From Flaviflagellibacter deserti (GTDB lineage Bacteria > Pseudomonadota > Alphaproteobacteria > Rhizobiales > Methylopilaceae): a stretch of 64,000 nt of DNA. The notes under the pieces are model-generated. The model saw only the letters and a list, made by a program, of their open reading frames with translations. It was not told the DNA's origin and ran no database searches. Shown here piece after piece: positions 18,418-28,070 of the stretch. Every line of letters begins with the position of its first letter. Position 1 is the stretch's first letter. The position numbers were made by a program, and so were the translations under genes. The DNA is taken from assembly GCF_042652085.1 (NCBI RefSeq), contig NZ_JBHSJF010000006.1, positions 124,001 to 188,000 of the forward strand, read 5' to 3'.

Positions 18418-20415
18418 ATGTCGCTCACCAATCCCGCGCAGTCTATTGCGCGCACGCAGGCTCCCGTGCCCAAGCGCGAGGTGAGTGCCGAAGGCGGCAA
18501 GTTCTTCAGCACGTTCCGCGACCTCCAGCCCTTCATGTGGCCGGGCGACCGGCCGGACCTTCAGGCGCGCATCGCGCTCGCGCTGGTTCTCCTGGTCTTT
18601 ACCAAGCTGATCACCATCGCGGTGCCCTACGGTTTCAAATGGGCCGTCGATGCGCTGACGCTTTCGGAAGCCGGCAGGACGTCGCTCGACGGCGGTACCT
18701 GGCATGCGCTCGCAATGGGTGCGCCGGTTCTGATGGTGGCGATCTACGGCATCGGCCGCGTGCTGATGGTGGCGTTGGCGCAGGTGCGTGACGGTCTGAC
18801 GGCCGCGGTCGTCATGCATGCCGTGCGGCGGATGGCGCTGCGCGTCTTCGAGCACATCCACAGACTCAGCCTGCGCTTCCATCTCGGCCGCCGCACCGGC
18901 GGCCTGTCGCGCGTCGTCGAGCGCGGGCGCAATGCCATCGAGACCCTGACCCGCACCGCACTTCTGACCGTCGTGCCGACGATCATCGAACTCGGCCTCG
19001 TCTTCGCGGTGCTCGCCTGGCAGTTCGACTGGCGCTACGTGGCCGTTGTTGCGGCGACGCTCGTCGCCTACACCTGGTTTACCTTCGTCGCGAGCGAGTG
19101 GCGGCTCGGCCTGCGCCGCACCCTGAACGACCAGGACACCGACGCCAGCGCCAAGGCGATCGACAGCCTGCTGAACTACGAGACCGTCAAATATTTCGGC
19201 AACGAGGAGCGCGAGGCCGCCCGCTACGACCGCGCGATGGCCGGCTACGAGAAGGCGGCGGTGAAGACCTACACCTCGCTCTCTTGGTTGAATGCCGGGC
19301 AGGCGGTGATCTTCTCGCTCGGCCTCGCGGTCGCCATGGGCATGGCGGCGGTCGACGTGCGCGCGGGCCGCAATACGGTTGGCGATTTCGTGCTGATCAA
19401 CGCCATGATGATCCAGCTCTACCAGCCGCTGAACTTCATGGGTTTCGTCTATCGCGAGATCAAGCAGGCGGTGACGGACATCGAGGCGATGTTCAAGTTG
19501 CTGGCCGAGGATCCCGAGATCGAGGACAAGCCCGGCGCGAAGCCGCTCGATGTCCGCGAGGGCACGATCCGTTTTGAAGACGTGCGCTTCTCCTATGATC
19601 CCGACCGGCCGATCCTGAAAGGGGTCTCCTTCGAGGTGCCGGCCGGCAAGACGGTCGCGATCGTCGGTCCCTCTGGCGCGGGCAAGTCGACGATTTCGCG
19701 GCTGCTCTACCGTTTCTACGATGTCGGCGAGGGCCGCGTGACGATCGACGGGCAGGACGTGCGCGACGTCCAGCAGAAGACGTTGCGCAACGCCATCGGC
19801 ATGGTCCCGCAGGACACCGTCCTGTTCAACGACACGATCCGCTACAACATCCGCTACGGCCGCTGGGACGCGACCGACGAGGAGATCGAGCAGGCGGCGG
19901 CGCTCGCCCAGATCGACCCGTTCATCCAGATGCTCCCCAAGGGCTACGATACCGAAGTCGGCGAGCGCGGCCTGAAGCTCTCGGGCGGTGAGAAGCAGCG
20001 CGTCGCCATCGCCCGCACGATCCTGAAGGGGCCGCCGATCCTGATCCTCGACGAGGCGACATCGGCGCTCGACAGCTACACCGAGAAGGAAATTCAGGAC
20101 GCGCTGGAGCGCGTCTCGGAGGGCCGCACCACGCTCGTCATTGCCCACCGCCTCTCGACCATCATCAATGCCGACGAGATCATCGTGCTCTCGGCAGGCG
20201 AGGTGGTGGAGCGCGGCCATCATTCCGAGCTTCTGACCCAGGGCGGGCTCTATGCCGGCATGTGGGACCGCCAGCGCGAAGCCGACGAGGCGCGCGAGAA
20301 GCTGGCGCGTACCGGCGAGGAGGGTGCTCCGCCCGACACCCATGGCGAGGTCGTCGTCGAGGAACATGTCGAGAAGCCGCCTGTCATCGCTGCGGCGGCG
20401 GGGACTTTGGGCTGA
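18418..20415 (+). CDS. ABC exporter, fused permease/ATPase, Atm1/HMT1 family
   Basis: A half-transporter of 665 residues that homodimerises in the inner membrane. The N-terminal six-helix exporter domain (about 50-345) includes the Atm1-family features DSLLNYETVKYFGNE and YQPLNFMGFVYREIKQA. The nucleotide-binding domain has Walker A GPSGAGKST (about 417-425), Q-loop MVPQDTVLFNDTI, signature LSGGEKQRVAIAR (about 521-533) and Walker B ILILDEATSALD. Family substrates are glutathione-linked sulfur/iron-sulfur precursors or metal-thiol conjugates; which applies here cannot be read. The strongly charged C-terminal tail is unremarkable for alphaproteobacterial members. Confidence 0.92.
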   Translation: MSLTNPAQSIARTQAPVPKREVSAEGGKFFSTFRDLQPFMWPGDRPDLQARIALALVLLVFTKLITIAVPYGFKWAVDALTLSEAGRTSLDGGTWHALAMGAPVLMVAIYGIGRVLMVALAQVRDGLTAAVVMHAVRRMALRVFEHIHRLSLRFHLGRRTGGLSRVVERGRNAIETLTRTALLTVVPTIIELGLVFAVLAWQFDWRYVAVVAATLVAYTWFTFVASEWRLGLRRTLNDQDTDASAKAIDSLLNYETVKYFGNEEREAARYDRAMAGYEKAAVKTYTSLSWLNAGQAVIFSLGLAVAMGMAAVDVRAGRNTVGDFVLINAMMIQLYQPLNFMGFVYREIKQAVTDIEAMFKLLAEDPEIEDKPGAKPLDVREGTIRFEDVRFSYDPDRPILKGVSFEVPAGKTVAIVGPSGAGKSTISRLLYRFYDVGEGRVTIDGQDVRDVQQKTLRNAIGMVPQDTVLFNDTIRYNIRYGRWDATDEEIEQAAALAQIDPFIQMLPKGYDTEVGERGLKLSGGEKQRVAIARTILKGPPILILDEATSALDSYTEKEIQDALERVSEGRTTLVIAHRLSTIINADEIIVLSAGEVVERGHHSELLTQGGLYAGMWDRQREADEAREKLARTGEEGAPPDTHGEVVVEEHVEKPPVIAAAAGTLG

Positions 20416-20436
20416 CTGTCTTCAGTGAACGCCTGT

Positions 20437-20620
20437 TTCCCGGTCCGGGTGCGGCGAAGCCGCATCCCGAGAACCGGGACCCAGCGCTTTCTCGCGGCGA
20501 AGCCGCACTTTATCTATGGAGCGCCTGCGGCGCGCATATGCGCTGGGCCCTGGATTGGCGTGCGCTTCGCGCGCTTGTCCGGGAACGCGGGAACTAGGGA
20601 CTCTAGGCATAGCCCGCATT
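20437..20620. repeat. GC-rich palindromic repeat cluster
   Basis: The 237-base gap between the ABC exporter and psd holds several hairpins: TGCGGC-gaa-GCCGCA, CGGCGAAGCCG, GCGCCTGC-GGCGC and GCGCTTCGCGCGC, together with CCGGGA-type arms. No ORF is supported here. It resembles degenerate intergenic REP sequence and shares CCCGGGA/CCGGGAC-like arms with the element at 23052. Any transcriptional role is unproven. Confidence 0.55.
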
Positions 20621-20652
20621 CGTGCTATCCACCGGGCCCCACGAGGCCCTGA

Positions 20653-21357
20653 ATGCTCAATTCCGTTCTCGACTCCATCCGCAAGTTCATCCCGCCGATC
20701 CATCGCGAAGGCCACAAATTCATCGGCATCGCCTTCGTTGCGGCGCTGCTTCTGTTCTTCCTGTGGGAACCGCTCGGCTGGATCGGTCTGATCCTGACGG
20801 TCTATGTCGCGTTCTTCTTCCGCGATCCGATCCGTGTCACGCCGATGGCCTCTAACCTCGTGGTCTCGCCGGCCGACGGTCTGATCACCGCGGTCGGGCC
20901 GTTCGTGCCGCCAGCCGAACTCGGAATGGGCCTCGAACCGCGCCTGCGCATCTCGATCTTCCTGTCGATCTTCAACGTCCACGTAAACCGCGTGCCGGTG
21001 GGCGGTACGATCCGCCGTGTCATCTATCGGCCGGGCAAGTTCCTCAATGCCGACCTCGACAAGGCGAGCGAGGATAACGAGCGCAACAGCCTGGTCATAG
21101 CCAGCGCGTCCGGCGATGTCGGCGTGGTGCAGATCGCGGGCCTGATCGCACGCCGCATCGTCTGCTGGGCGGACGAGGGCGATGTCGCTCTTCCCGGTGC
21201 GCGCTTCGGTCTAATCCGCTTCGGTTCGCGCCTCGACGTCTATCTGCCGGAAGGTGCGGTGCCGATGTCGGCGATCGGCCAGACGGCGATCGGCGGCGAG
21301 ACCGTCATCGCCGATCTGTCGCGCGTTCCGGCGCGGATCGACTTCCGCACCGAGTAG
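20653..21357 (+). CDS. psd: Phosphatidylserine decarboxylase proenzyme, short (Psd type II-like) form
   Basis: Converts phosphatidylserine to phosphatidylethanolamine at the inner membrane. The 234-residue protein has an N-terminal membrane segment pair (FIGIAFVAALLLFFLWEPLG, WIGLILTVYVAFFF), VVSPADGLI, SIFLSIFNVHVNRVPVGG, and the self-cleavage region RFGLIRFGSRLDVYLPEG, where cleavage before the serine (about 191) would create the pyruvoyl group. The length is typical of the short class. It lies 50 bases upstream of pssA, which supplies its substrate, so the two form a phosphatidylethanolamine operon. Confidence 0.95.
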   Translation: MLNSVLDSIRKFIPPIHREGHKFIGIAFVAALLLFFLWEPLGWIGLILTVYVAFFFRDPIRVTPMASNLVVSPADGLITAVGPFVPPAELGMGLEPRLRISIFLSIFNVHVNRVPVGGTIRRVIYRPGKFLNADLDKASEDNERNSLVIASASGDVGVVQIAGLIARRIVCWADEGDVALPGARFGLIRFGSRLDVYLPEGAVPMSAIGQTAIGGETVIADLSRVPARIDFRTE

Positions 21358-21407
21358 CCTTTCCGCCCGCTTGCGCGTTAGATTTTTAGTCGACGCGAGG
21401 AGAAATC

Positions 21408-22295
21408 ATGGCCGGCCGCTTTTTCCCGCCCTTCGAGCCCGAGCACAACGAGTCGAAAGTCCGCCGCTTTCGCGCGGTGCCGATGCGGCTGCTCATACCG
21501 AACCTGATCACACTGCTGGCCATCAGCATCGGCCTGACCGCGATCCGGATGGGCATGGAAGGCCGGATGGAACTCGCGGTCTACGCGGTGGTCGTCGCGG
21601 CGGTGCTCGACGGTCTCGATGGACGTCTGGCACGGCTGCTGAAGGGCACGTCGCGTTTCGGCGCCGAGCTCGACAGCCTCTGCGACTTCGTCAATTTCGG
21701 CGTCGTTCCGGCTGTGCTCCTCTATATCTGGACCCTGCACGATCTCAGCTCGATCGGCTGGGCCGGGGCCATCGTCTTCGCGGTCGCGGCCGCACTCCGG
21801 CTGGCACGCTTCAACGTGGCTCTCGATACGCCGAAGCCGGATTATGCGCAGGACTTCTTCGTCGGCGTGCCGGCGCCCGCGGGCGCGCTGCTGGTGATGC
21901 TGCCGATCTATATGGGCCAGTTGGGCTCGATCGATCTGCCGGTCGTCAGCGCTTCCGTGTCACTGATCTACTGCATCGCGATTGCGCTTCTGATGGTCTC
22001 GAAGCTGCCGACCTGGTCATTCAAGAAATCCGCGTCCCGCGTGCCGCGCGACATGGTGGCTCCGGTCTTCGTCGGCGCCGTGCTCTTCATCGCGCTTCTC
22101 GTCAGCTACACATGGGAAGTGCTGACGCTCGGCGCGCTCGCCTATCTCGCAGCGCTGCCCCTGGCCTTCATGACCTATCAGCGCCTCGCCCGCCGCTACA
22201 AAGCGGGGCAAGCGGGCGACGAGCCGGTGGACGACGCCGTGCCGCCGGTTGACGAAGCAAGCGCCGAGGACGACGAGAAAGTCCGCCTCCACTAA
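21408..22295 (+). CDS. pssA: CDP-diacylglycerol-serine O-phosphatidyltransferase
   Basis: Makes phosphatidylserine from CDP-diacylglycerol and L-serine; an integral membrane CDP-alcohol phosphotransferase. In the 295-residue protein the full signature DG-x2-AR-x8-G-x3-D-x3-D is present as Asp71, Gly72, Ala75, Arg76, Gly85, Asp89 and Asp93. About eight hydrophobic segments follow, and the last 35 residues are acidic (DDAVPPVDEASAEDD). It is paired with psd upstream, matching the usual alphaproteobacterial psd-pssA order. Confidence 0.95.
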   Translation: MAGRFFPPFEPEHNESKVRRFRAVPMRLLIPNLITLLAISIGLTAIRMGMEGRMELAVYAVVVAAVLDGLDGRLARLLKGTSRFGAELDSLCDFVNFGVVPAVLLYIWTLHDLSSIGWAGAIVFAVAAALRLARFNVALDTPKPDYAQDFFVGVPAPAGALLVMLPIYMGQLGSIDLPVVSASVSLIYCIAIALLMVSKLPTWSFKKSASRVPRDMVAPVFVGAVLFIALLVSYTWEVLTLGALAYLAALPLAFMTYQRLARRYKAGQAGDEPVDDAVPPVDEASAEDDEKVRLH

Positions 22296-22317
22296 GGGTC
22301 GGTAAGCGACGGGACAG

Positions 22318-23046
22318 ATGGCCGATTACGCATTTGTTCTCGTCGTCGGCCTTGCGGCAGGCTGCCTGAGCGGCATTGTCGGCGCGGGCGCGAGCGTCCT
22401 TCTGCTTCCCGTCCTGGTCCTGACTTTCGGCCCGCAACAGGCGGTGCCAATCATGGCGATCTCGGCGCTGTTCTCCAATGTCGGCAAGGTCGCCGCCTGG
22501 TGGCGCGAGATCGACTGGCGCGCCTGCCTCACCTTCGCGCTGCCGGGAATACCGGCTGCAGCGCTCGGTGCGCGGACGCTGCTCGCTTTGCCGCCGCATC
22601 TGGTCGAGCTTTTCCTCGGCATCTTCTTCATCCTGATGATCCCCGCGCGGCGCTGGCTGAGACGGCGCGATCTGAAGATCGGCCTGCCGGTGCTCGCGGT
22701 CATCGGTGCCATCATCGGCTTTCTGACCGGCATCGTGATGTCGACCGGGCCGCTCAATGCGCCCGCCTTCGCGGCCTACGGCCTGGCGAAGGGGCCATTT
22801 ATTTCGACTGAAGCGATGAGTTCTCTCCTCGTCTACATCGCCAAGGTCACGACCTTCCGGAGCATGGGCGCGCTGCCGGACGAGGTTATCGTCAGCGGTC
22901 TCATCGTCGGCGTGACCGTCATGGCGGGAACGTTCCTCGGCAAGCAGGTCGTGCAGCGGATGAGCGTCGAGATGTTCCAGCATGTGCTGGACGGGATGCT
23001 GCTGATATCCGGTACGTCGATGCTGTGGGCTGCCGCGGCTCGTTGA
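22318..23046 (+). CDS. TSUP-family permease (sulfite exporter TauE/SafE type)
   Basis: A 242-residue inner-membrane protein with about seven to eight hydrophobic segments. It has the two half-repeats of the TSUP family, each with a G-rich start: VVGLAAGCLSGIVGAGASVL near the N terminus and VLAVIGAIIGFLTGIVMSTG in the middle. Substrates proposed for the family are sulfite, sulfoacetate and other organosulfur anions; none can be chosen here. It starts 22 bases after pssA and may be co-transcribed, though a lipid role is not implied. Confidence 0.85.
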   Translation: MADYAFVLVVGLAAGCLSGIVGAGASVLLLPVLVLTFGPQQAVPIMAISALFSNVGKVAAWWREIDWRACLTFALPGIPAAALGARTLLALPPHLVELFLGIFFILMIPARRWLRRRDLKIGLPVLAVIGAIIGFLTGIVMSTGPLNAPAFAAYGLAKGPFISTEAMSSLLVYIAKVTTFRSMGALPDEVIVSGLIVGVTVMAGTFLGKQVVQRMSVEMFQHVLDGMLLISGTSMLWAAAAR

Positions 23047-23051
23047 TAGCG

Positions 23052-23158
23052 TATCCGGGAGCGGCAAAGCCGAGCCCGGGATTCCATAGCCCATGTGTTG
23101 ATGATGGAAGCGAGGCGCTGCGGTGTATGGGTTCCGGGCTCCGCTCCGCGGCCCGGAA
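23052..23158. repeat. Long inverted repeat (type C) between convergent genes
   Basis: GAGCCCGGGATTCCATA (23072-23088) pairs imperfectly with TATGGGTTCCGGGCTC (23126-23141), around a loop of about 37 bases. The outer arms are GC-rich (CGGGAGCGGCAAAGCCG and GGCTCCGCTCCGCGGCC). It occupies the whole gap between the TSUP and RND genes, which converge, and could act as a two-way terminator. No ORF is supported. Confidence 0.7.
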
Positions 23159-23167
23159 CACAGGTTG

Positions 23168-26100
23168 TTACTCCGCAGCCTCGGACAACGGTCCGCGCGT
23201 TGCCACGATATGGGGGACGTGGTCGGCTTCACCCTCTTCACCGGGGCCGATGAAGCGGCCGAAGATGCGGCCGGTAAAGCGGCCGAGATCGTCCATGATC
23301 GTGTAGAAGCTCGGCACGAACATCAGCGACAGGACCGTCGAGGTGGCGAGGCCGCCGATGACGGCGATCGCCATCGGGGCGCGGAACTCGCCACCCTGGC
23401 CGATGCCGAGCGCGGATGGGATCATGCCTGCGATCATCGCGATGGTCGTCATGACGATCGGTCGGGCGCGCTTCCTGCCCGCATCGATGATCGATTCGTC
23501 GCGCGAGGCGCCGCGGCCCTCCGCCTCGACCGCGAAGTCGACCAGCATGATCGCATTCTTCGTGACGATGCCCATCAGCATCAGGATGCCGATGACGACC
23601 GGCATCGACACCGAATTGCCGGTGACGAGCAGGGCGATGATGACGCCGCCTATAGACAGCGGCAGCGAGGCCAGAATGGTGATCGGCTGGAACACGGTAC
23701 CGAACAGCAGGACCAGAACGCCGAGCACCATCATGATGCCCGCGCCCATCGCCAGGGCGAAGCCGGTGAAGACCTCGTTCATGATCTCGGTGTCGCCGCC
23801 CTGGACGATGCGAACGCCCTTCGGCAGATCTTTCGCTTCCGGCAGGTTCAGCACGGTATTGACGGCATCGCCGAGTTGCATGCCGCCCGTCAGGTCGGCG
23901 CCGAGCACGATGCGGCGCTGGCGGTCGTAGCGGTCGATGGAGGAGGGGCCCTGACCGAAGCCCACATCGGCGACGGCCGAGAGGGGCACCGACTTGCCGT
24001 CGCCGACGGGCACCGCGAGTGTTCCGAGCACGCCGGCATCGGTGCGGGCGTTCTCGTCGAGCTGGACGCGGATCGGGATCAGGCGCTCGCCGGTGTTCAT
24101 CTTGGCGAGGTTCGCATCGGCATCGCCGATGGTCGCGACACGGATCGTCTCCGAGATCATGTCGGTCGTGACGCCGAGATCGGCGGCGCGATCGAGACGC
24201 GGCTGGACGAAGAGTTCGGGACGCGACAGGCCGGTCGATGGCGCGACGTTGATGAATTCGGGCACGCGGCGCATGCCGTTCTCGAGCGAGGCCGCGCCCC
24301 TGGCGAGGTCGTCGGAGTTCGGACCGGTGACGGTGATCGAGAGCTGTCGTTCGCCGCGCTCGTTGACGTACCAGGCGCGGACGTCGGGCACGGTGGAGAC
24401 GATTTCGGAAACCTTGGCCTCGAGCTGCTTCTGGGTGAACGAGCGCTCGGTCTTCGGGACGAGGCGGACGATAACCGAAGTCTTGCGGGTCTCGAGCGTG
24501 CCGGTCGGCGACGTGCCGCCCATCACGAAGATCGACTCGACCTCTGGCAGCGCACCGATCTTGCGGGTTAGCTCGTCGGACACCTCGCGGGTGTCCTCGA
24601 TACGAGCGCCCGGAGGGAGTTCAGCTGAGACGACGATGCGCGAATGGTCCTCATCCGGCATGAAGCCGGTCGGCAGGAGGCCGGTGCTCCAGATCGAGAC
24701 CGCGAACAGGACGAAACCGGCGATCAATGTCAGCCAGCGATGCCGGATCGAGGTGGCGAGCGCGCCGGTGTACCAGCGCATCAGCCAGCCGTCCTTCTCC
24801 TCCACATGCGCGTGTGGCCGCAGAAGATAGGCGGCCATGAGCGGTGTGATCAGGCGGGCGACGAGGAGCGAAATGATGACGGCCGCGGCGACCGTCAGGC
24901 CGAATTGCTTGAAGTACTGGCCAGCGATACCGCCCATGAAGCTGACAGGCGCGAACACCGCGATGATGGTGAATGTGATCGCGATGACGGCGAGGCCGAT
25001 CTCGTCGGCCGCTTCCATCGCCGCGCGATAGGGCGATTTGCCCATGCGCATATGGCGGACGATGTTCTCGATCTCGACGATCGCGTCGTCGACCAGGATG
25101 CCGGTCACCAGGGTGAGCGCGAGCAGGCTGACGAGGTTCAGCGAGAAGCCCATCAGGTCGACGAGGAAGAAAGTCGGAATGACCGAAAGCGGCAGCGCGA
25201 CGGCCGCGATCATCGTCGCCCGCCAGTCGCGTAGGAAGATGAAGACGACAATGATCGCGAGCACGGCGCCCTCGATCAGGGTGTGCATCGCGCTCTCGTA
25301 ATTGCCCTCAGTGAAGCCAACGGAATCGTCGATCTGCGTGAAGGTGACGTCTGGGTTCGCGACCTCGATCTCCTTCAGCTTGGCCTCGGCCACGCGCGCG
25401 ACCGAGACGTCGCTCGCGCCCTTGGTGCGGTAGACCATCAGCGAGACGACCGGCTGGCCGTTCAGGCGCGCGAAGGAACGCTCCTCCTCGGCTCCATCGA
25501 TGACCTGGCCGAGCTCGGACAGGCGGATCTGCCGACCGTTGGCGAGCGAAATCTTGGTATCGGACAGGGTCTCGACGTTGCGCGCGCCGGCGAGCGTGCG
25601 GATCGTCTGTTCCTGACCGCCGATCTCGCCGCGGCCGCCGGCGAGGTCGATATTCGTCGCGCGGATCTGGCGATTGACGTCGGCTGCCGTGACGCCAAGC
25701 GCCATCAGGCGATCAGGATCGAGCTCGACGCGGATCTCGCGCGAGACGCCGCCGATGCGCTCGACCCGGCCGACGCCCTTGAGGCCCTGAAGCTGCCGCT
25801 TCACGACGTCATCGACGTACCAGGACAGCTGTTCCAGTGTCATTCCGGGTGAGGACGCCGCATAGGAGACGATCGACTGTCCTTCGACATCAATGCGCTC
25901 GACGACCGGCTCCTCGATCGTGCGCGGAAGCTCGGCGCGGATCTTGGCGATCGCATCCTTCACATCGTTGACGGCGCGGTCGGTATCGGTTTCGAGCTGG
26001 AACTCGATCATCGTTGTCGACAGGCTGTCGGAAACGGTCGAGGTCACGTGCTTCACGCCGGTCAGGTTCGCGACCGAATCCTCGATTTGCTTGGTGACCT

Positions 26101-26290
26101 GGGCCTCGAGCTCGGACGGCGCCGCGCCGGATTCGGTCACCTTTATCGAGACCAGCGGAACGTCGATGTTCGGAAAGCGCGTGATCGGCAGATCGTTGAA
26201 GGCGAAGATGCCGAGAATGCTCAGCACGACGAACAGGACGATACCGGGGATCGGGCGCTTGATCGACGCCGCCGAGATGTTCAGCCTCAT
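23168..26290 (-). CDS. RND multidrug efflux permease (AcrB/HAE1 family)
   Basis: Inner-membrane proton-driven efflux pump subunit of 1040 residues, the normal size. It has the N-terminal helix (PIPGIVLFVVLSILGIFAFN), two large periplasmic loops, and the proton-relay Asp-Asp pair in transmembrane helix 4 (GILVDDAIVEIEN). It ends with an acidic tail. It overlaps the upstream membrane-fusion gene by ATGA. The cluster encodes its own fusion protein and PadR regulator but no outer-membrane channel, so it probably borrows a TolC-like protein. The substrate range cannot be read. Confidence 0.94.
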   Translation of the reverse strand: MRLNISAASIKRPIPGIVLFVVLSILGIFAFNDLPITRFPNIDVPLVSIKVTESGAAPSELEAQVTKQIEDSVANLTGVKHVTSTVSDSLSTTMIEFQLETDTDRAVNDVKDAIAKIRAELPRTIEEPVVERIDVEGQSIVSYAASSPGMTLEQLSWYVDDVVKRQLQGLKGVGRVERIGGVSREIRVELDPDRLMALGVTAADVNRQIRATNIDLAGGRGEIGGQEQTIRTLAGARNVETLSDTKISLANGRQIRLSELGQVIDGAEEERSFARLNGQPVVSLMVYRTKGASDVSVARVAEAKLKEIEVANPDVTFTQIDDSVGFTEGNYESAMHTLIEGAVLAIIVVFIFLRDWRATMIAAVALPLSVIPTFFLVDLMGFSLNLVSLLALTLVTGILVDDAIVEIENIVRHMRMGKSPYRAAMEAADEIGLAVIAITFTIIAVFAPVSFMGGIAGQYFKQFGLTVAAAVIISLLVARLITPLMAAYLLRPHAHVEEKDGWLMRWYTGALATSIRHRWLTLIAGFVLFAVSIWSTGLLPTGFMPDEDHSRIVVSAELPPGARIEDTREVSDELTRKIGALPEVESIFVMGGTSPTGTLETRKTSVIVRLVPKTERSFTQKQLEAKVSEIVSTVPDVRAWYVNERGERQLSITVTGPNSDDLARGAASLENGMRRVPEFINVAPSTGLSRPELFVQPRLDRAADLGVTTDMISETIRVATIGDADANLAKMNTGERLIPIRVQLDENARTDAGVLGTLAVPVGDGKSVPLSAVADVGFGQGPSSIDRYDRQRRIVLGADLTGGMQLGDAVNTVLNLPEAKDLPKGVRIVQGGDTEIMNEVFTGFALAMGAGIMMVLGVLVLLFGTVFQPITILASLPLSIGGVIIALLVTGNSVSMPVVIGILMLMGIVTKNAIMLVDFAVEAEGRGASRDESIIDAGRKRARPIVMTTIAMIAGMIPSALGIGQGGEFRAPMAIAVIGGLATSTVLSLMFVPSFYTIMDDLGRFTGRIFGRFIGPGEEGEADHVPHIVATRGPLSEAAE

Positions 26291-27453
26291 TTGCGCACGC
26301 CCTCCACGACGTTCGGCTCGACAGGCGTGACGGCATCTCCATCGCGCAGGAACGACCCGGCGCGGGCGACGACTTCATCGCCTTCCGCGAGACCGGACTT
26401 CACTTCGACGCGTGTCGGCGCGCGAAGGCCAAGCTCGACTTCCCGGCTCTGCACTTTTCCGTCGGCGATAACCTGGACGGTGTTCTTGCCGTCTTCGACA
26501 GTGATCGCCGAGGTAGGAACGGTGAGGGCGGTATGGCGGCCAATCTCGACGAGGCCCGAAGCGAACGAGCCGACCGAAACATGGGCACTTTCCGGCAATG
26601 CGACCCGGACGCGGCCGAGGCGGGTCGTGGCGTCGATCTCGGGCGAGATCAGGCGGATCTGACCCTGAATGGTGTCGTTGGAGCCTGCGGGCGTGACGCG
26701 GACGATCTGCTCCGGCTTCAACCGTGCGAGCGTCACGTCGACGACCTGCGCTTCGAGTTCGATATCGCCGTCCTCGATCAGCCGGAACGCCGGTTCCGCC
26801 GCCATGCTGGCGATGGCGCCGAGGCGCAGGTTCCGACGCTTCACGACACCGGCGGAGGGTGCCTTGATCTCGGTGCGGACGCGGCGGACCTCGACCTGGT
26901 CGCGCTGGGCTTCGGCGACCTTCAGGTTTTCCTTGGCTGCGTTGAGGCGCGCATCGGCAACCTGCGCGGCGGAAAGCGCCTGATCATATTGCTGCGCGCT
27001 GGCAGTTCCGGATTTGCGGAGCGTCTCGCTGCGCTGGAGCGCCTGTTTGGTCTCGAGCACGTTCGCCTCGGCCTCGGCGATGGATGCCTTGGACTGTGCG
27101 ATGGCGGCGGACGCCTGCGCGGCCTCTGCGTCGATGGCCGAGCGTGATAGACGGGCGAGCACCTGGCCGTGTTCGACGTGATCGCCTTCCTCCACGAGGA
27201 TTTCGGTGACCGCGAGGCCTTCGACCTCGGGCGCAACCATCACCTCTTCGCGGGCGACGAGCGATCCCGAGACGTGGACCTCCTCGGCGATCTCGCGCGT
27301 CTCGACGCGCGCGACGGTGACCGAAGGCGGCCGGCGGACGACCTCCTTGGAGGTCGAGGCGCCCGCATGCTCCGGTGTGTTCGACAGGAAGAACCAGCCG
27401 CCGATGCCGGCGCCGATCGCGACTGTGACGAGGGCGATGATATATCGACGCAT
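26287..27453 (-). CDS. RND periplasmic adaptor (membrane fusion protein, HlyD/AcrA family)
   Basis: A 388-residue adaptor linking the RND pump to an outer-membrane channel. An N-terminal anchor (ALVTVAIGAGIGGWFFL) precedes a barrel-sandwich/lipoyl half-motif (GLAVTEILVEEGDHVEHGQV), an alanine-rich coiled-coil hairpin (about 110-185: AQASAAIAQSKASIAEAEAN) and a second lipoyl half (APSAGVVKRRNLRLG). The start at 27453 shares its A with the PadR stop (TAATG). The open frame extending upstream to 28098 is the shadow of padR. Confidence 0.93.
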   Translation of the reverse strand: MRRYIIALVTVAIGAGIGGWFFLSNTPEHAGASTSKEVVRRPPSVTVARVETREIAEEVHVSGSLVAREEVMVAPEVEGLAVTEILVEEGDHVEHGQVLARLSRSAIDAEAAQASAAIAQSKASIAEAEANVLETKQALQRSETLRKSGTASAQQYDQALSAAQVADARLNAAKENLKVAEAQRDQVEVRRVRTEIKAPSAGVVKRRNLRLGAIASMAAEPAFRLIEDGDIELEAQVVDVTLARLKPEQIVRVTPAGSNDTIQGQIRLISPEIDATTRLGRVRVALPESAHVSVGSFASGLVEIGRHTALTVPTSAITVEDGKNTVQVIADGKVQSREVELGLRAPTRVEVKSGLAEGDEVVARAGSFLRDGDAVTPVEPNVVEGVRK

Positions 27454-28040
27454 TATGCCTGCTCCGTCATTTCGGCCTGGCAGGCGCATACGGGCAAGGC
27501 GACTTCGGTGCCGGGCTCGGTGCCGCCTGCCATGTCTTCCAGGGCTTTGCGTGTCGCCTCGACATGCGCGATGTCGTTCTTGAAATGGGTGACACCCCAA
27601 TCGAGCAGCCAGCCGATCGGACCGCCGCATTTGGCCTGGAGCGCCTGTTCGAGTTCCGCGAGTTCCGCCTTCTGCTGGGCCAGACGGGTGTCGACTGCGC
27701 GGGCAATCACCTCGCGGTCGAGGAAAGGCGCGCAGAGCGCGATCATCGCGAAGGACGAGCGGAAGATGTCCTCGCCCGGAGGCTGGCTCATCGCCTCTAT
27801 GAAGGCCGCTTTGCCGGTCTCGGTGAGCGCATAGACCTTGCGAGGCGGCTTGCCGGGCTGGCTCTCCTCGCGAAGGCTGACGAGCCCTTCGGCCTGCAAT
27901 TTGGCCAAAGCCGGATAGATCGAGCCGAAGCTCGCATCGACGAAATGAAGGAAAGGACCGTCGGTCCAGCGCGTCTTGAGGTCGTAGCCTGACGCTTCGC
28001 CATGGGCGAGCAGCGCGAGGCACACGGTGCGAACGTTCAT
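27453..28040 (-). CDS. PadR-family transcriptional regulator
   Basis: A 195-residue repressor-type protein. The N-terminal winged helix (LALLAHGEASGYDLKTRW, GSIYPALAKLQAEGLVSLRE, PRKVYALTETGKAAF) is followed by the helical dimerisation domain (about 90-170) and a short Cys-containing tail (VCACQAEMTEQA). It is the first gene of the efflux operon. PadR relatives commonly sense phenolics or drugs and autoregulate; here a perfect palindrome 31 bases upstream of the start supports autoregulation. Confidence 0.92.
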   Translation of the reverse strand: MNVRTVCLALLAHGEASGYDLKTRWTDGPFLHFVDASFGSIYPALAKLQAEGLVSLREESQPGKPPRKVYALTETGKAAFIEAMSQPPGEDIFRSSFAMIALCAPFLDREVIARAVDTRLAQQKAELAELEQALQAKCGGPIGWLLDWGVTHFKNDIAHVEATRKALEDMAGGTEPGTEVALPVCACQAEMTEQA

Positions 28041-28070
28041 CGTAATCCCAGCCTGTATGACAGGCCGGCA

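Noticed and set aside
18352..20367. Minus-strand 671-codon frame opposite the Atm1-type exporter
   Set aside because: Shadow frame; all ABC motifs lie on the plus strand and the antisense translation has no domain.
23123..24571. Long plus-strand open frame of 482 codons opposite the RND permease
   Set aside because: It is the reverse-frame shadow of a well-conserved 1040-residue pump; its translation is His/Asp/Arg-rich with no recognisable domain.
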